Source: Phorcus lineatus (taxonomy: Eukaryota > Mollusca > Gastropoda > Trochida > Trochidae). Taken from it: a stretch of DNA of 64,000 nucleotides. The translations under genes and the position numbers were made by a program. Numbering within the stretch: position 1 is the stretch's first letter; the number at the start of each line of letters is the position of its first letter. Below, in pieces: positions 24,040 to 36,989 of this stretch. The DNA lies in assembly GCA_921293015.1 (NCBI GenBank), contig OV121091.1, positions 40,904,839 to 40,968,838 on the forward strand, given 5' to 3'. The notes under the pieces are model-generated. The model did no database searches. It was not told the origin of the DNA and was given only the letters and a program-made list of their open reading frames with translations.

Positions 24040-25956
24040 ACAAAATACTTAGTCCAAAATGTGTTCACCAAACAGAAAATTAAAGCATTAACTATATTCA
24101 CATTATTATTATCAACATCAGAGTCGTCATGCTGTCACCGATAAACGAAATGTTTGTACACTACAGGAAAAAATGTGGAGGCACGTGACTGCGAGTGTTC
24201 CTTAATAACTGAAATATAAACAATGTAAATCCCATATTAAACTATTCATGCTGTGAGAAAGTATTTCATTTGGCTACATACAACTTCTTACTACCATGAT
24301 TTTACCGAAGTAATAACAATCTTACATTACAACCTATAGGGGAAAAAAGCTTCCGATAACACTAAACTATGGAAAAAATCAATACAAGGTTAAAGGAAAT
24401 CCAAACTTAACAACACAACGTTATGAACAGGTTCAAGAATATCAACTCTAGTTGAAAAAATTCATAAAGTGCAACTATCTTGATGATAGAGAAAATTAAA
24501 TGCAAAGAAAACAAATATTGATATCAAAGCATTGCCTTATCCTTGAGAAAGTAGATCCTTTACCATCTGTAAGTAAAACACATTAGGAGCCATGTGTACA
24601 GTCTAGATTTCTAGTTTAAAGTACCAGCCAAATATAGTGAACAGCAGTAAAGAGGACAAATGAAATAAAGTATTTTTTACTAACCCTACCTTTAGTTTAT
24701 AACTTTCTAAAAATGAAAATGTGGTTGTTGTGTTATGCTAAACTTAACACGAAGAAATTTGCAGGTAACCAAAGATTACAAAGAACATTAGGTTATGAGG
24801 AAACATTTATCTACATCAAAGCAGTAACCTTGCCCTAAGTTCATGAGGAGATTCCATGGAAATAACATGCTGTTTTCTCCCTATGTGTCTAATCTAAGTC
24901 AGACTCTCTTCTCACACTACATGCCTTATAGCCAGCACTATTCCTTATCCAATTAACCGAATATTTCATAAGGTAGCTAAGGTAAAGCCTTGTAAGTACA
25001 CATATTTCATAAAAAGACTTATTTTGTACGTGAAAAGATGGATATATGGAAATAAAGGTCGTCAATGTTTTTGTTGTGATTTCATTATTCCTAACAAAAG
25101 AGATTGTTTTATGATTAAGAATCATATCTAATTGATGATTTCACTTCAAAGAGATATCTTTAGATGGAACATAATTAAATACATCGTAGGTCTTTGATGC
25201 AACACAGAATTAAGTCAGGAATATTTCAATTTCAACTGGCACGTTAATAACCTAGTACTTAGTAACAACTGATATGTTTCTCCTCCTGTATATTTTTCGG
25301 TAGCAGCCTTGAATATGTTCAAGGAATAGGATGTGCGATTGGGCTTATCAGAATAAATTACCTGAAATATCAACATACTTGGGATAACTTTTAGTTAGTT
25401 CTCGAAATAAAGTAGTTAAGTTACGTTCAGTGGCAAACCATTAATCACAATACCATTGTTTATTCAGACATCTTGCTTCAGATTTATGAATTTGCAGACA
25501 CAAACTATAACTTGCAACATTAAAGACTTATTTGATAAGACATGTTTTTTTAAATATTTGGAGATTTGTTAAGTTAAGATTTATTTATATTTCAAAATTA
25601 TCAAGTTGCTTGAATTTAAGTATTGACATTTTTATTAAAAAGGAAAAAAATATGAATAAAAGATAATTTGTATCTTTTGATAATTTTGAATCTAAAATTG
25701 TTAATTATCATAACAAAACCATTCAATACTTTATTTTTCGACTATGAAATATTGCTCCTAAATGAAAAACCGGTTATTCCTCTTGATATATTCATGAAAG
25801 TCCTTAGTTATCAACTGTTGATAGTAAGACTTGTTATACGTGTAACCATTCATTTTCCTTTGAATATCATATGTCGTGAAGAAACATATGTTCATGTTAC
25901 TATCTGGTATATAATCTACCATCAGCAAAAAAAGTGTTAATTAATACCTCGAGGGA
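24040..25956. other. Intron-like AT-rich DNA
   Basis: No exon, repeat family or element end recognised. Confidence 0.45.
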
Positions 25957-26216
25957 TTGAAAACACAAAAAGACACAGACATGTTTAATCTTACAAATGA
26001 TATTCTGAAAGACAGGAACATATTGCGTTATCCAAAGGATAAACTGAGGGATGTTATCAGGTCTGCCTCCTGCATTTGCAAGATAACAAGTGTTATCTGT
26101 TCCAGTTATTTCACTTTTTGCATGTTTTCATGTTTGATGTTTGCTTCAGAAACACCACCACAGAGAATGTCGACAGGAGTTGCACTGCTTTATCAACACC
26201 TAACGAAGTGATCCCA
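25957..26216 (-). repeat. Dispersed repeat family A, copy 1 (minus orientation)
   Basis: Shares GATAACAAGTGTTATCTGTT, TCTGGAATAAACATxAACACG-type text and a GTTGATAAxGCAGTGCAAC end with copies at 30996, 35100 and 35331. About 250 bp. A short palindrome (AAGATAACACTTGTTATCTT-like) lies at its centre. No coding content; class unknown (SINE or MITE relic). Confidence 0.7.
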
Positions 26217-29200
26217 GGGTAGTGTTACATGCACGTCCGATGTCATAGCATACAGCATTAGGTTATTACATTATCCGAAACTGTCTAGCTACGGTATGTG
26301 TACATGGAATTACTCTCGTCTCTTGATAAATATGTGTTTTAGAAATCAGTGGGTAGTGTTATATTCATTTCTGGTTCCTTACCATACAACAATCTGTATG
26401 AATACAATCATAACCTTTGATACTACATGGTATGAAGGTGAGCACAAAAATGCTTAGGATTGGTTTAACCAACGACCAGAATGCGTCATAAGCAAACATA
26501 GCATATGAATAAAACACGTGAGTCTGTCTGAGGTATTCTGACCTGCCCATTTGACAGATGATTGAGTGCAGATCTTTCAGAACAGTGTTACTGTTGAATT
26601 GCTGAATAACTGTCTTCTCTTAACCTTGCTTTACCATTTGGTTATTTTGAATATTGTATCTCTTATTTATTTTGAACTCAGCTGATTGTTGTTGATCGAT
26701 TATGTGTCAGTTATGCTCACCTGTTTGTTGCAACATGTTTATGGTTATTTCTTTTCACGAATCTAAAATATACACATTGAATAGAACGAATTAAAAGAGG
26801 AAACGTAATTCGTTTATTCGTTTTTGATATAGCCGAAGATGACATCACATGTCATTAGCATGCGCTTCTCGTTGAAGTAGGTATCTTTACAACATGATTA
26901 CATCTTCTTGTGATTTTCCCTTCTTTGTAAAGGAATTTATTTTTCAAACGTGAAACACTTTTACTTTGTCCTTAAACCTCCCAAACGTTATGTATAGGTT
27001 TTAAATTTCAGGAAGAGTCATCATCATTTCTCTATTACTGTCACATTTTGGAACAAATTAAGAAATAGAGAATAAAGTTTGTTTCTTTTTAAAAAAAACC
27101 CCCAAATAATTTGAGGTATTTTGGCTAGTTTCTAGATTAAAAAAAATTGATTACAAAGCGGATAGATGCTACTTTCATTTTTTGTAAGTTGGTCCTAAAT
27201 CTTTGGTAAAATTGTAATACATGAGTATTCATGAATTTGGATTTTTAAGCGAGTCTAACATCAAGATGGACAATGATGTGTTGAGATTCAGATAACCTCG
27301 AGGCATTTAAAATATTTGAATTCTCTCAATTGTTGCAATCCTTAAAAAATCTCCATTATGCTACATTGTGCCTTTGTGAATAGTTGTTAAATCCAATGAT
27401 TCATTTCAAACTATGAAAACGTCAGATTGCTTTACTAAAAGTTTTTATTAGGTTTTAACACTGAATATGAACAAGTTGAGAAGAAAAACAACTTTAAATA
27501 TGAGTCTGACTGGTTCCATATTGTTGACGTTTAATCATCCCATTTTAATTTTCTTACCAATCAGTTTTGTATGAATAAACGGACGGTTTATGCAGAAAGT
27601 GCTAGTTACCTGGTATTTATCGCATCTTCATGGACACTAAATGGTGCTTGTAAAGACGTTTTGCGCTTACTCGTTTACTTTGGAATGTTCGAGAAGCAGT
27701 TGGTATGTGGAAAGAATACTTCAACGCACATGGTTTCATAGAAATATGTTGCAAATTGATCATTATGAGTCACACCAACCTTATTCCAAATAAATACTGG
27801 TAGGAAGCTTATATTTTAACTATGAAAAGTATGAAAACACGAATGTTATCAATGAGTGATTCAATCATTTTGAAAATTTATTTCAGATGTCTTATTAAAT
27901 GGGGAATGATCTTATTGATTTGGAATAAGTATTTATGTGTATGCTTACCACAGGGTAGGGTTACAACATACCATTGCAATAATTGTAGGTTGCTATGAAA
28001 TCTTTGACGTTATATTGTAACAGAAGTTAGTTTTCACAATTCATGTATAGATAGCTCACCTCATTCTCGTTCATCTATGGGTTTTAGTCTATTTTGTCTT
28101 ATGGAAGGCAAACTTTACTACAGTTAATCTAACTGTGTTAAATACGCTCGTCAAAATAACATTCATAAATCTCATACAACACTGTGGTTTTCCCTGTGAA
28201 AATTGTCAAAATATATCCCATTCCTAATGTTCAGGTTTTATAACACCTTTCTTGGGATTATAACAAACTCTAGTGATTAAAAACGTATTAATCTATCTGT
28301 TTTGTGATTCAAGCCGGCAGACAAGAGAAATTAATATCCAAGAATATGAAGTTTCTTGAATTACACTTTATCATACAATGTACAACTGCATGCCAAAAGT
28401 TTGTTCACAACCTGAATATACTAGTGCAAATATCATGTAATTTGAGATGCCTTTGAGGTATCGTAGCGTTGCGAAAAAGAAACGTAAATTATTGAAATTT
28501 CAATACACATATTAAGAGGCATTCTTCTTTAAGGCAAATGTTTATCGTACCCCAAAATTACCCGTAACAGTTTAGGCAGGTCCAGGGGTGACCAGAGGTC
28601 AAAATTCTGAAAACACTTATTTTTATTTTTATCCATAAAATCCTTTATGAGATATCAACTTCTTTAAGATTTAGTCACGTTTGTTCCTTAACACAAAGTC
28701 AATGTGATTATGTTGGTTTTTAATCTCAGAGAGTCGATATGGAACATTTTATTTGACATTTCACGAAATCGAAATTTATCAATATGCCAAAATTCCTAAT
28801 TTTGCACTAGAGACCAGACGATCCCAAAATTAGTTCAAGAATGCCTATTTCACACATGGACAGTGGGTGATTCATTATCAGTTTTGCTGAAGTTATTCTA
28901 TCGAAACCAAAATTACATGATATTTGCACCACGATTCAGCGGTAAGTGAACAAACTTTCGGTATGCAGCTGTATATATAAGAGTACAATCCTAGATATAT
29001 TTCCTTATTAAACTTTCCAAAGTAAGCATGTTTTCCTAAAACGCCAACATTAGTCCTCGTAAGTATCGTATAATGTCTATGTCGACGCGATTTAAGACAA
29101 GTCACAAGTTTTAGTGCTAGACCACACATGCACTTTTCTTTTATGTACCCATAAACTGACTGGTGAAGGAAACGATAGAAGAAAACAGATAAAAAATAGA

Positions 29201-30995
29201 CCTAAAATTAGGAATTTCTGCAAAAGTAAAATTTATTAAGTAAGATCTTAGAAAATAATTGTACTCGGCTTACTGACTGCAGGACTATTTCTAGTATACA
29301 ATTTTGAAAAAATAACGTTATACCAGCGTTCTCTTTCTATAATTAGTAGTGCTAAAATAATGATTTTGAATAGCATTAAGATGGTAATGGATAAATAATT
29401 CTACACAAAATTGTTTTTCAAATTGTGACGTCAGTTCGCCAAGACAATGTAAGATAATTATATTTGAACAATCATTGGCGTTGTCATGAAGAGTTGCGTT
29501 TACAAAGGCTTCAAATGACATAATTGAGACTAGTGGATGAAAGACTATAAGGAATCTATAAATAATCTATTTCATGCCTCAAAGTTGTATAGCCTCCCCC
29601 CTTCGTCAATCATTTTCCTTAGCTATTCCGTTGAAGATACTCTTAAAGTTCTTAAAACGTTTTCAGAAAGCCCAATCCTCCCTGAAATAAACAGCTCTGT
29701 ATTAAATAAACTGATGGCCATTAACACCACAGTTTAAGATTTTGTTCTAAATTTATTTAGAAACAATTTTCTTTATACTGAACTGATGTCCGAATTAATC
29801 ACCCCTTCTGAAATATAAAAACTTTATTATTCAACCTTTGAAGGACAAAGTAAAATGTTTCTCCATTAAGACTTGATTTCTCTTTAGGGTAGGATCTAAG
29901 AAAGTAATTTCGCTCAGTGCAAGTGCATAATTTGCCAAGAATGCCTCAGGGGTATTGCGGGCCACATGCGGAAATGACTTACACAGACCAATAAGGTTTG
30001 CCAAGAGAATAAACAAAATAGACCAACTATCTGGATATACTCTTTAATTTTGCAGCGAGCAATAACAACTTCAAGGTTATCACGTTTATGGCAGGATGTT
30101 TATGGAATATGTGCGACTGTTGAAACAATTTTATAGTTTAAGTAGTTATTACGCTGAAAATATCAAATCTTTAATCAACTGGAATTTTCGAGGGTCATAA
30201 ATGAAAGCATTTTTAAAAAAGACATAGATATTGATAACGTCACTAATGTGTTGGTCATTATACTATGAGACAGGTTTTGTCATCAAGGCGAGATGATCCC
30301 TTCCTCAAATCACCAATTTCATATGGAAGAGAAAATAGAGAAATCCACATTCTATCAGAAACAGCGATACTCAAGTTTAATTCTCATGAAATATTATGGT
30401 GTGTGGTTTAAAACTAAAAACAAACTTTAAAAAGTAAGTGTGATCTTCAAAACATATGTCGAGTCAGACAAGCGTGACATGCAGGTGTATCTGCTGGAAA
30501 AAAATCAAGCATGTCAAAGTCTCCACGATAAATAATAATATATATTGAGATATGGTGTGCATTTTTAGCTATCGCGCTTTCAAGCATTACAAGCATCGAT
30601 GTCAAGATTATCAACCGTTCTTGACAAATTAAGCTGATGAATATATCAAGCTGTGTACTGTGTGCTGGTAAAGAGGATCCTGTCTTCCGGTTCTCTATCT
30701 TGCTTTTTTGCATAAAGCAAACACCTCTGTTTACTAATCTTTACAATATCTTCCAATGGTACGATATTTGTATTGACAAAGTGTTCACACATTTACAAAT
30801 GAATAGTGATAAGACTATCAGGTAAAACCATGACAGGCCGTGGCAAGGCTTTCAACAATTTCATCACTGGTATTCGGTTTTTTTGGAGCGAATGCCCTTT
30901 CACCAAAATTACAAAGCCTGTGATACGTTTAAAGGTAGATCTTCAGTCGATTGAATTACATCAGCCATTAATGTAACTTGACCCATGGATAACTT
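26217..30995. other. Intron-like AT-rich DNA
   Basis: No supported exon or element. The ORFs at 28893-29129, 29537-29737 and 30447-30713 were read and show no domain, signal or splice pattern. Confidence 0.45.
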
Positions 30996-31200
30996 CGAAA
31001 GGTGTTGATAAAGCAGCGCAACTTCTATTGACATACTCTATGGTGCTGGTTCTGGAATAAACATCAACACGAGAACATGCAAAAAGCTAAATAACTCGAA
31101 CAGATAAGCCTTCTTCCCTTGCACATGCAGGGGACTGACCTGCAAACTTCCTGCAGTTTATTCTTTCTTAGCGCCACGAGTTCCTGTCTTTCAATACCTA
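30996..31200 (+). repeat. Dispersed repeat family A, copy 2
   Basis: Starts AAGGTGTTGATAAAGCAGCG and carries TTCTGGAATAAACATCAACA and CGAGAACATGCAAAAAGCTA, then ends in a CTGTCTTTCAATACCTATG-like tail shared with copies 3 and 4. It is more diverged in the central palindrome. Confidence 0.7.
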
Positions 31201-31563
31201 TGTGTAACGATTTAAACATCTGTGTCGTTTTGTGTGTTCTATCTCCGTTGGAATTGACTTAGCTTTGTTTGTAAAAGGTAGAAAATGTAAGATATTATCA
31301 CGAACATAATATTATGTGATTCATTGGAAAAGTATTTCGAAATATCTATATATTGTTAAAACAAATTCACAAATGTGCCTGATATTGATAAATGTTGATG
31401 AACATGAAACTGCGTATACAGTCATAAGTTCAAAACCATGTAATAGTTTATAATATTTTTTATATAATAACACTTTAAATAAAACCCGTTGAACATTGGA
31501 TATATTTATTTTAATCATACAAAATTGTTTCAACTATGATTCATTTGTTCAATGATAGATACA

Positions 31564-31643
<80 letters not shown>
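31564..31643. repeat. (ATT)n microsatellite
   Basis: About 80 bp of near-perfect ATT. On the minus strand it gives a poly-isoleucine frame that is not a gene. Confidence 0.97.
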
Positions 31644-31644
<1 letters not shown>

Positions 31645-31659
31645 TGGTATTACTGCTAG

Positions 31660-33160
31660 CCAATTGATCATACCACAAAATATAAACTCAATTAGGTAAC
31701 CTTTAAAACGAACACCAGATATGTTACTAAACTGCTGCAGCGAAGATAGATAAAGGCAAAGCAACTTGCAATTGATATAAACAATTTCATGGAGCAATAA
31801 AAGCCTGGAGAGCTGCCAGATCCAGACAGGACAATTTATCGAAACACATTTAAGTTGCAGAAGTCTGTTAAAGCTTTCCAGATTGCTTCAAATGGATGAG
31901 GATGAAGTAATCTTGGTTATTTGTAAACCATATAAGATATACCTGTCTGATGATGAGACGTTGATAATCACTTTTATTTGCAGTTACAATGCTTCTTTCA
32001 AAGAATTTACAGATTTCAAAAGAAAAATCCTTATTTTAAGCTGTAACTTAGTTTTTATTTCAACTCGTCAATTTTCCACAGTACTTTTTCAACGTCTAAT
32101 TTTGAATAGATTAAAAATATCGTTTTTACTCCTTATGATGAAGCTATTTGCAATTTTCTATTCCTTTGGAGGACCATACTTCTGAACAAACAGGAAATGA
32201 TTCCGTATAATTTATTCAATTGAATAAAAGTAATATCTTAGTGTTGCAGTGTGGCTTCTTCTGTTTTCAGTTTCTAGTAATTCACACTAAGCTGCATCTT
32301 CACTGTAATCACAAACTAGTACCTACATGTATATGATCAAATTATGATATTTTGCACGTTGCTGTTTCAGATATCATCCATCATGAAATGTTGCAGTGTT
32401 ACGACTGCTAGCACAACCTTAGAGCATATAGTTATTCTTAAAAATACAATATTTTTTATAATGATAGTCCTCTTAGAAATCACGTAGCTTCGCTGCCCTA
32501 TGCAACCTCGAAGTGTAAACGAAAATTAAGTACACTGTGAAGGTCTTAGCTTTCAAAAAGAAGTAAAACATGCTATAGTTTTGGTAAAGTAAAATGTCTT
32601 CCAGCCATCAATTCTTGTGGCTACTGATAACCTGTCCATAACACAACACTGCCGCCATTCACATAATAAAAAGATAAATGAGTAAATACATTAGAGTGAG
32701 ATCAGATCAACATCAAGGTTAGCTCTGGATAAAAATCAACTATTACAACGTCGTGCTATCATAACATACACAGACAGAAAAAATGTATTACCAGAGCGTA
32801 CAATATTTCATAAAGTGGAGATGTTGAACAACATTCAATTATGGAGAAACACATATCGACATCTAAGCACAGAACTTCCTGCGAGCTAATGAAGAGATTC
32901 ATAGTATTAACCAAGCTATTTGCACCGACAGTGTCTAATCTAGCTATAGGCTTATTATTTTCGTAACATACAGTAGATTGGGTAATCCTTGACTGAGCAT
33001 AGAGAGATGTTTCTTCAACATATGATTAGATATATGAAACTCATTCGAAAAACATAATGAGTAATATTCATCAAAACATTGATAGGAAATTTTTTGTTAT
33101 CATATAATTTTAGATATGTCAAGCACAGTGCAAAGTCCGTGTTATCAACATCCTTATACA
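31660..33160. other. Intron-like AT-rich DNA
   Basis: Read for exons on both strands; nothing supported. Confidence 0.45.
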
Positions 33161-33164
33161 TCAG

Positions 33165-33225
33165 CCACGCCGCTAATGGCTGAAATATTGCCCTAGCGGC
33201 GTTAAACAATAACTCACTCACTATA
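33165..33225 (+). repeat. SINE-like tail (GCGGCGTTAAACAATAACTC)
   Basis: GGCTGAAATATTGCCCTAGC is followed by GCGGCGTTAAACAATAACTC and ACTCACTA. I recall this conserved 3' segment, ending in (ACTC)n, as abundant in gastropod genomic DNA. The 5' part is not recognisable, so the copy is truncated or old. Confidence 0.6.
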
Positions 33226-33921
33226 CAGCAGCATATCGGTATCCACAAAGCTCTTACAATACCCTGATGTTTATAAGGGAGGATGCCTAATGTAAATCTA
33301 AATAAACAGCCAATGGCATGAGTTAAACTTTTTCTGCAGGCTACTTGAATTATGACATTTCATTTGCTGGAGAAATACATACTATATACTTGTATAGTCA
33401 TGAATATCCCGCTATCATACGAGGTAGTGGCCATGGTATATATCAGGGTATTGTATGATCTTCGCAGATACAAAAGAGCTCATGTAGCACGGTAATCATT
33501 TACTTGAGATCATTGCAAAACCAAAATGTTTCTACTCTCTTCTACTCTACTATTACGAACGATAATCTCATAGCAGCATGAAAGTAATTTCACACAGTAC
33601 AAAAGTGAAAACATGCTCAAAGGAATTTCAGGATATCAAGGAATATCACATTAACTGACATGTCAAATTGTTAAACAATTATTTACTAACTATGAGAATA
33701 TTATTTTAAAAATGTGTAAATTTTGTAGCGAAAAATAAAATTTCAAGAACATAAAATTTATCACATGTCGTTTGTGCAAGTTCAACATATAACGTATTGG
33801 GTTACATGTAATATTGATACAGATTTCAAAATGAGAAAGGGGAAAATAACCAACTGTAAAGCCATTCATTTCTTTCAAACCAAAGACATTTTTTCAAGTG
33901 GCATCCATACATCACCCAAGT

Positions 33922-34166
33922 CAGGTAGATTTAAGATTCTCTTCTTATAGAAGAATAGATAAAGATAATTCAGGTAGATTTAAGATCCCCTTCTTATAGA
34001 AGTAAAGGTAAAGATAATTCAGGTAGATTTAAGATTATCTTCTTATAGAAGTAAAGGTAAAGATAATTCAGGTAGATTTAAGATCCTCTACTTATAGAAG
34101 TAAAGGTAAAGATAATTCAGGTAGATTTAAGACCCTCTTCTAACAGAAGTAAAGGTAAATATAGTT
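33922..34166 (+). repeat. Tandem repeat, 49-bp unit, five copies
   Basis: CAGGTAGATTTAAGATnnnC starts at 33922, 33971, 34020, 34069 and 34118. Each unit also holds TTCTTATAGAAGTAAAGGTA and AAGATAATT. Copies are adjacent with no unique spacers. Confidence 0.93.
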
Positions 34167-34169
34167 AAT

Positions 34170-35095
34170 GTTCAGGTATATTTTGTGGTTTCATGAGTTG
34201 TGAACGTCTTTATCTTCATCTCAGGACAGGATATATTAGTAAGAAGTGCGCTGTTCTGATTGTCAACTGATTGTCGGCGACTTACCTTTCTTGTAAGGAA
34301 GACTATGAATTCTACTGATTATGAACTTCTTTATTACAATGATAGAAATGTTTCCGTCTAGGTTCTTATACCGTTTTCAGCATCATATACCGAAAAAATC
34401 ACTATCATTATAATAAAGAAGTTGATTAGCCATAAAATCTCTCGTCTTTCTAAAACTGCCAACTTCTAAAATGTCCCTCAAACAGATTACCTTTCTCATG
34501 TTTCCCGGTAACTGCTAATTTGTCAAAGTTTGCTGATAGATGCTAAACCTTGATATCTTCATATTTAACTCATTTGTTTATTTATTCACCAAAAAAGCAA
34601 GAAACAACACTACAGTACTGTCGGCTTCCTCTATTGAAACATCATATAAAAACGATCGTCCAAAAACAGCAAAATTCACAAGCAGCACAATCATTTTTGT
34701 TTTCTTTATTAAAACTCACATAAAAAGATACATATCATCATTAGTAATTTTGAATGGTTTTTAATGTTATCGCCCGTTCTACGAATGTCCACGAACCCAT
34801 CGTCAAATTCTACACGACGAAACTTCTGTCGACGAATCCACATGTCTACGTAAACACTTATATCCGAAACATGTAATAAACATCTTTTAAGATAAGGTTT
34901 GTCTAACTAGATTGTGATAATATCCAGACATGTTATGGAATTATTCAGTTATGTAGTAAATTTAAGTTTGATTTATCTGCTACATGCATTTCAACACAAC
35001 ACACTTTACCGCGTAGCAGCACAGGTTCTGTTAATATTGGACACAGTGCTGTGTGGCAAGACATCAGACATGGATGCGGCACTACCCAGTGATTT
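34170..35095. other. Intron-like AT-rich DNA
   Basis: Nothing supported; the ORF at 34540-34764 has no recognisable feature. Confidence 0.4.
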
Positions 35096-35099
35096 CTTT

Positions 35100-35330
35100 T
35101 GTAGGTGTTGATAAGGCAGTGCAACCCCTGTAGACGTACAGTGATGATGTTTCTGGAATAAACATTAACACGCGAACATGCACGGAGTGAAATAGTTGAA
35201 ACAGATAACACTTGTTATCTTGCATATGCACGGATAAGACCAGATAAGATCCCTCAATTTATCCTTGGAAAACGCCACGTGTTTATGTCTTCCGACTTCC
35301 ATATGTAACGCAGTGATGCTCTGCTCTGTG
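35100..35330 (+). repeat. Dispersed repeat family A, copy 3
   Basis: GTAGGTGTTGATAAGGCAGT starts the copy; TTTCTGGAATAAACATTAAC, then GAAACAGATAACACTTGTTA and a TTTATCCTTGGAAAACGCCA segment follow. It leads directly into copy 4 in the same orientation. Confidence 0.75.
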
Positions 35331-35525
35331 GAGATGTTTCTAGAGTAAACATTCATACGAGAACATGCAATGAGTGAAAAAGCTGAAACAGATAACACTT
35401 GCTATCTTGCTGATGTTTGGAATAGATCCTCAGTTTATCCTTGAATTAAGCCAAGTGATCATGTCTTTCAAATTTCGTGCGTAAGGCTCAACACATCTGG
35501 GTCATTGTGTGTTCTATACCTTTAG
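35331..35525 (+). repeat. Dispersed repeat family A, copy 4 (tandem with copy 3)
   Basis: Repeats the same order: GTTTCTAGAGTAAACATTCA, GAAACAGATAACACTTGCTA, TCAGTTTATCCTTGAATTAA, then CATGTCTTTCAAATTTCGTG. The 5' part is missing. Confidence 0.7.
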
Positions 35526-35529
35526 GATT

Positions 35530-36985
35530 TTATTTAGTTTCGTATATAAAAAGGAGAAACTATCGATATAGATATTCTTTTGAAAAAAGATATGTGACAA
35601 ATAATAAAAGAAGATTATAGGGTGAAATATTTAAACATTAGTATGTAAATATTAATTATTTTCACAAGGCGGACATAAAGAAAGGACAGTGGAACAACTG
35701 AAATTTTTCAAAACATAGCTTTGGTTAAAAGTGTACGTCTAAACAGTTTAGAATAAAATGTGAATATCTCATTAGTCAGGTCTCCTTTGCTATATTAAAC
35801 TAGCTCATCATTTATGTAAATATTGGTAACTTTAGGTTACGTAGACATCTTGACAGTTGGCATTGCATTGAATATCATTTACACTCAGGTGAATAATGAT
35901 AATGAATTTATAATTTGGGTCATCACAGCACTATGAATTATATTGTAATTTGTAATTATATCTCTATCCAAACCCAAAGTCTTTTTAGCAGTAATATGCT
36001 TTGATAACAAAACTAGATTAATATGATACTTGATAAGCTATCCATGGAAGGATTTATTGAAAGTGATATCATTTCAAAATCAGCCATTATGATCTCAAAC
36101 ATTTTGTCTTTAATCAAACGTAAGTGTCCGATTGTTGATGTCCTGGAATGCAAATGCCGCTGTTTCAAATTCATGACATTGAATTTGTATTTGAAGTCTG
36201 GAAGAACATTGTAAGAAAAAATAAGATCCCAAATCGATGCGCTAAATTTTTATCGATGTGGGTTACTGTGTTTATATCAAATGACAGAGTGTGTGATTCA
36301 ATCACATTTAGCTGCAAAGAAAATAGTGCATAAATCATGATATTTTGATCATTTATGAACTAATTGCCCCTGGTTTCCGTGCGAATTATGATAACCCATA
36401 ACCCTTCTTAACATGTTCATTTTTGATGGCAGTTGAATTGTATAGAATGATAAGTTTTTCATTAAACCCATAGAAACCTAAAATGATATCTCCTCAAACA
36501 ACGTAAAGTAGCTAATTTGAGGATGAAAATACGCGCCATAGTGCCTTTAAAACATTTTCGTCTGCTTCATTGCCAGAATTTCTTATACAATTTGTTATAT
36601 CTCTCCCCTCCTATTTTTTTCTCCTATTCGTTAGGGGCTGTATATGTGATAACAGACATAACGTTATTCTTTTAAGCACGTGCTGCAGGTATCGCGTTAT
36701 ACATTCAGGACAAATCGGCAGATACAGACACTTAAAATCAGGACTGTGCTTCTATAGTGTAAGATAATTACAAAAATCAGTACATACATAGAAACTCTGT
36801 GTTCAAATGAATACTATGTTAACCATCTGTTAAAATCATGTTCATCGGTGCATCATTTTATTGAATGATCACAATGACTTGCAGTGGGGCTTCTTTGTGG
36901 GTTTCCTTTGAATTTGAAATTGTAAATTATTATCATTAAAATATTTCAAAAAGTTTCAATTTCAAAACTGCAGTATGACGAAATG
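35530..36985. other. Intron-like AT-rich DNA
   Basis: No exon or element recognised. Confidence 0.4.
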
Positions 36986-36989
36986 TTAA

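Noticed and set aside
31549-31797. Frame with a long poly-isoleucine run
   Set aside because: Product of the (ATT)n microsatellite.
33922-34166. Regular repeats considered as a CRISPR-like array
   Set aside because: Units are adjacent without unique spacers and the host is eukaryotic.
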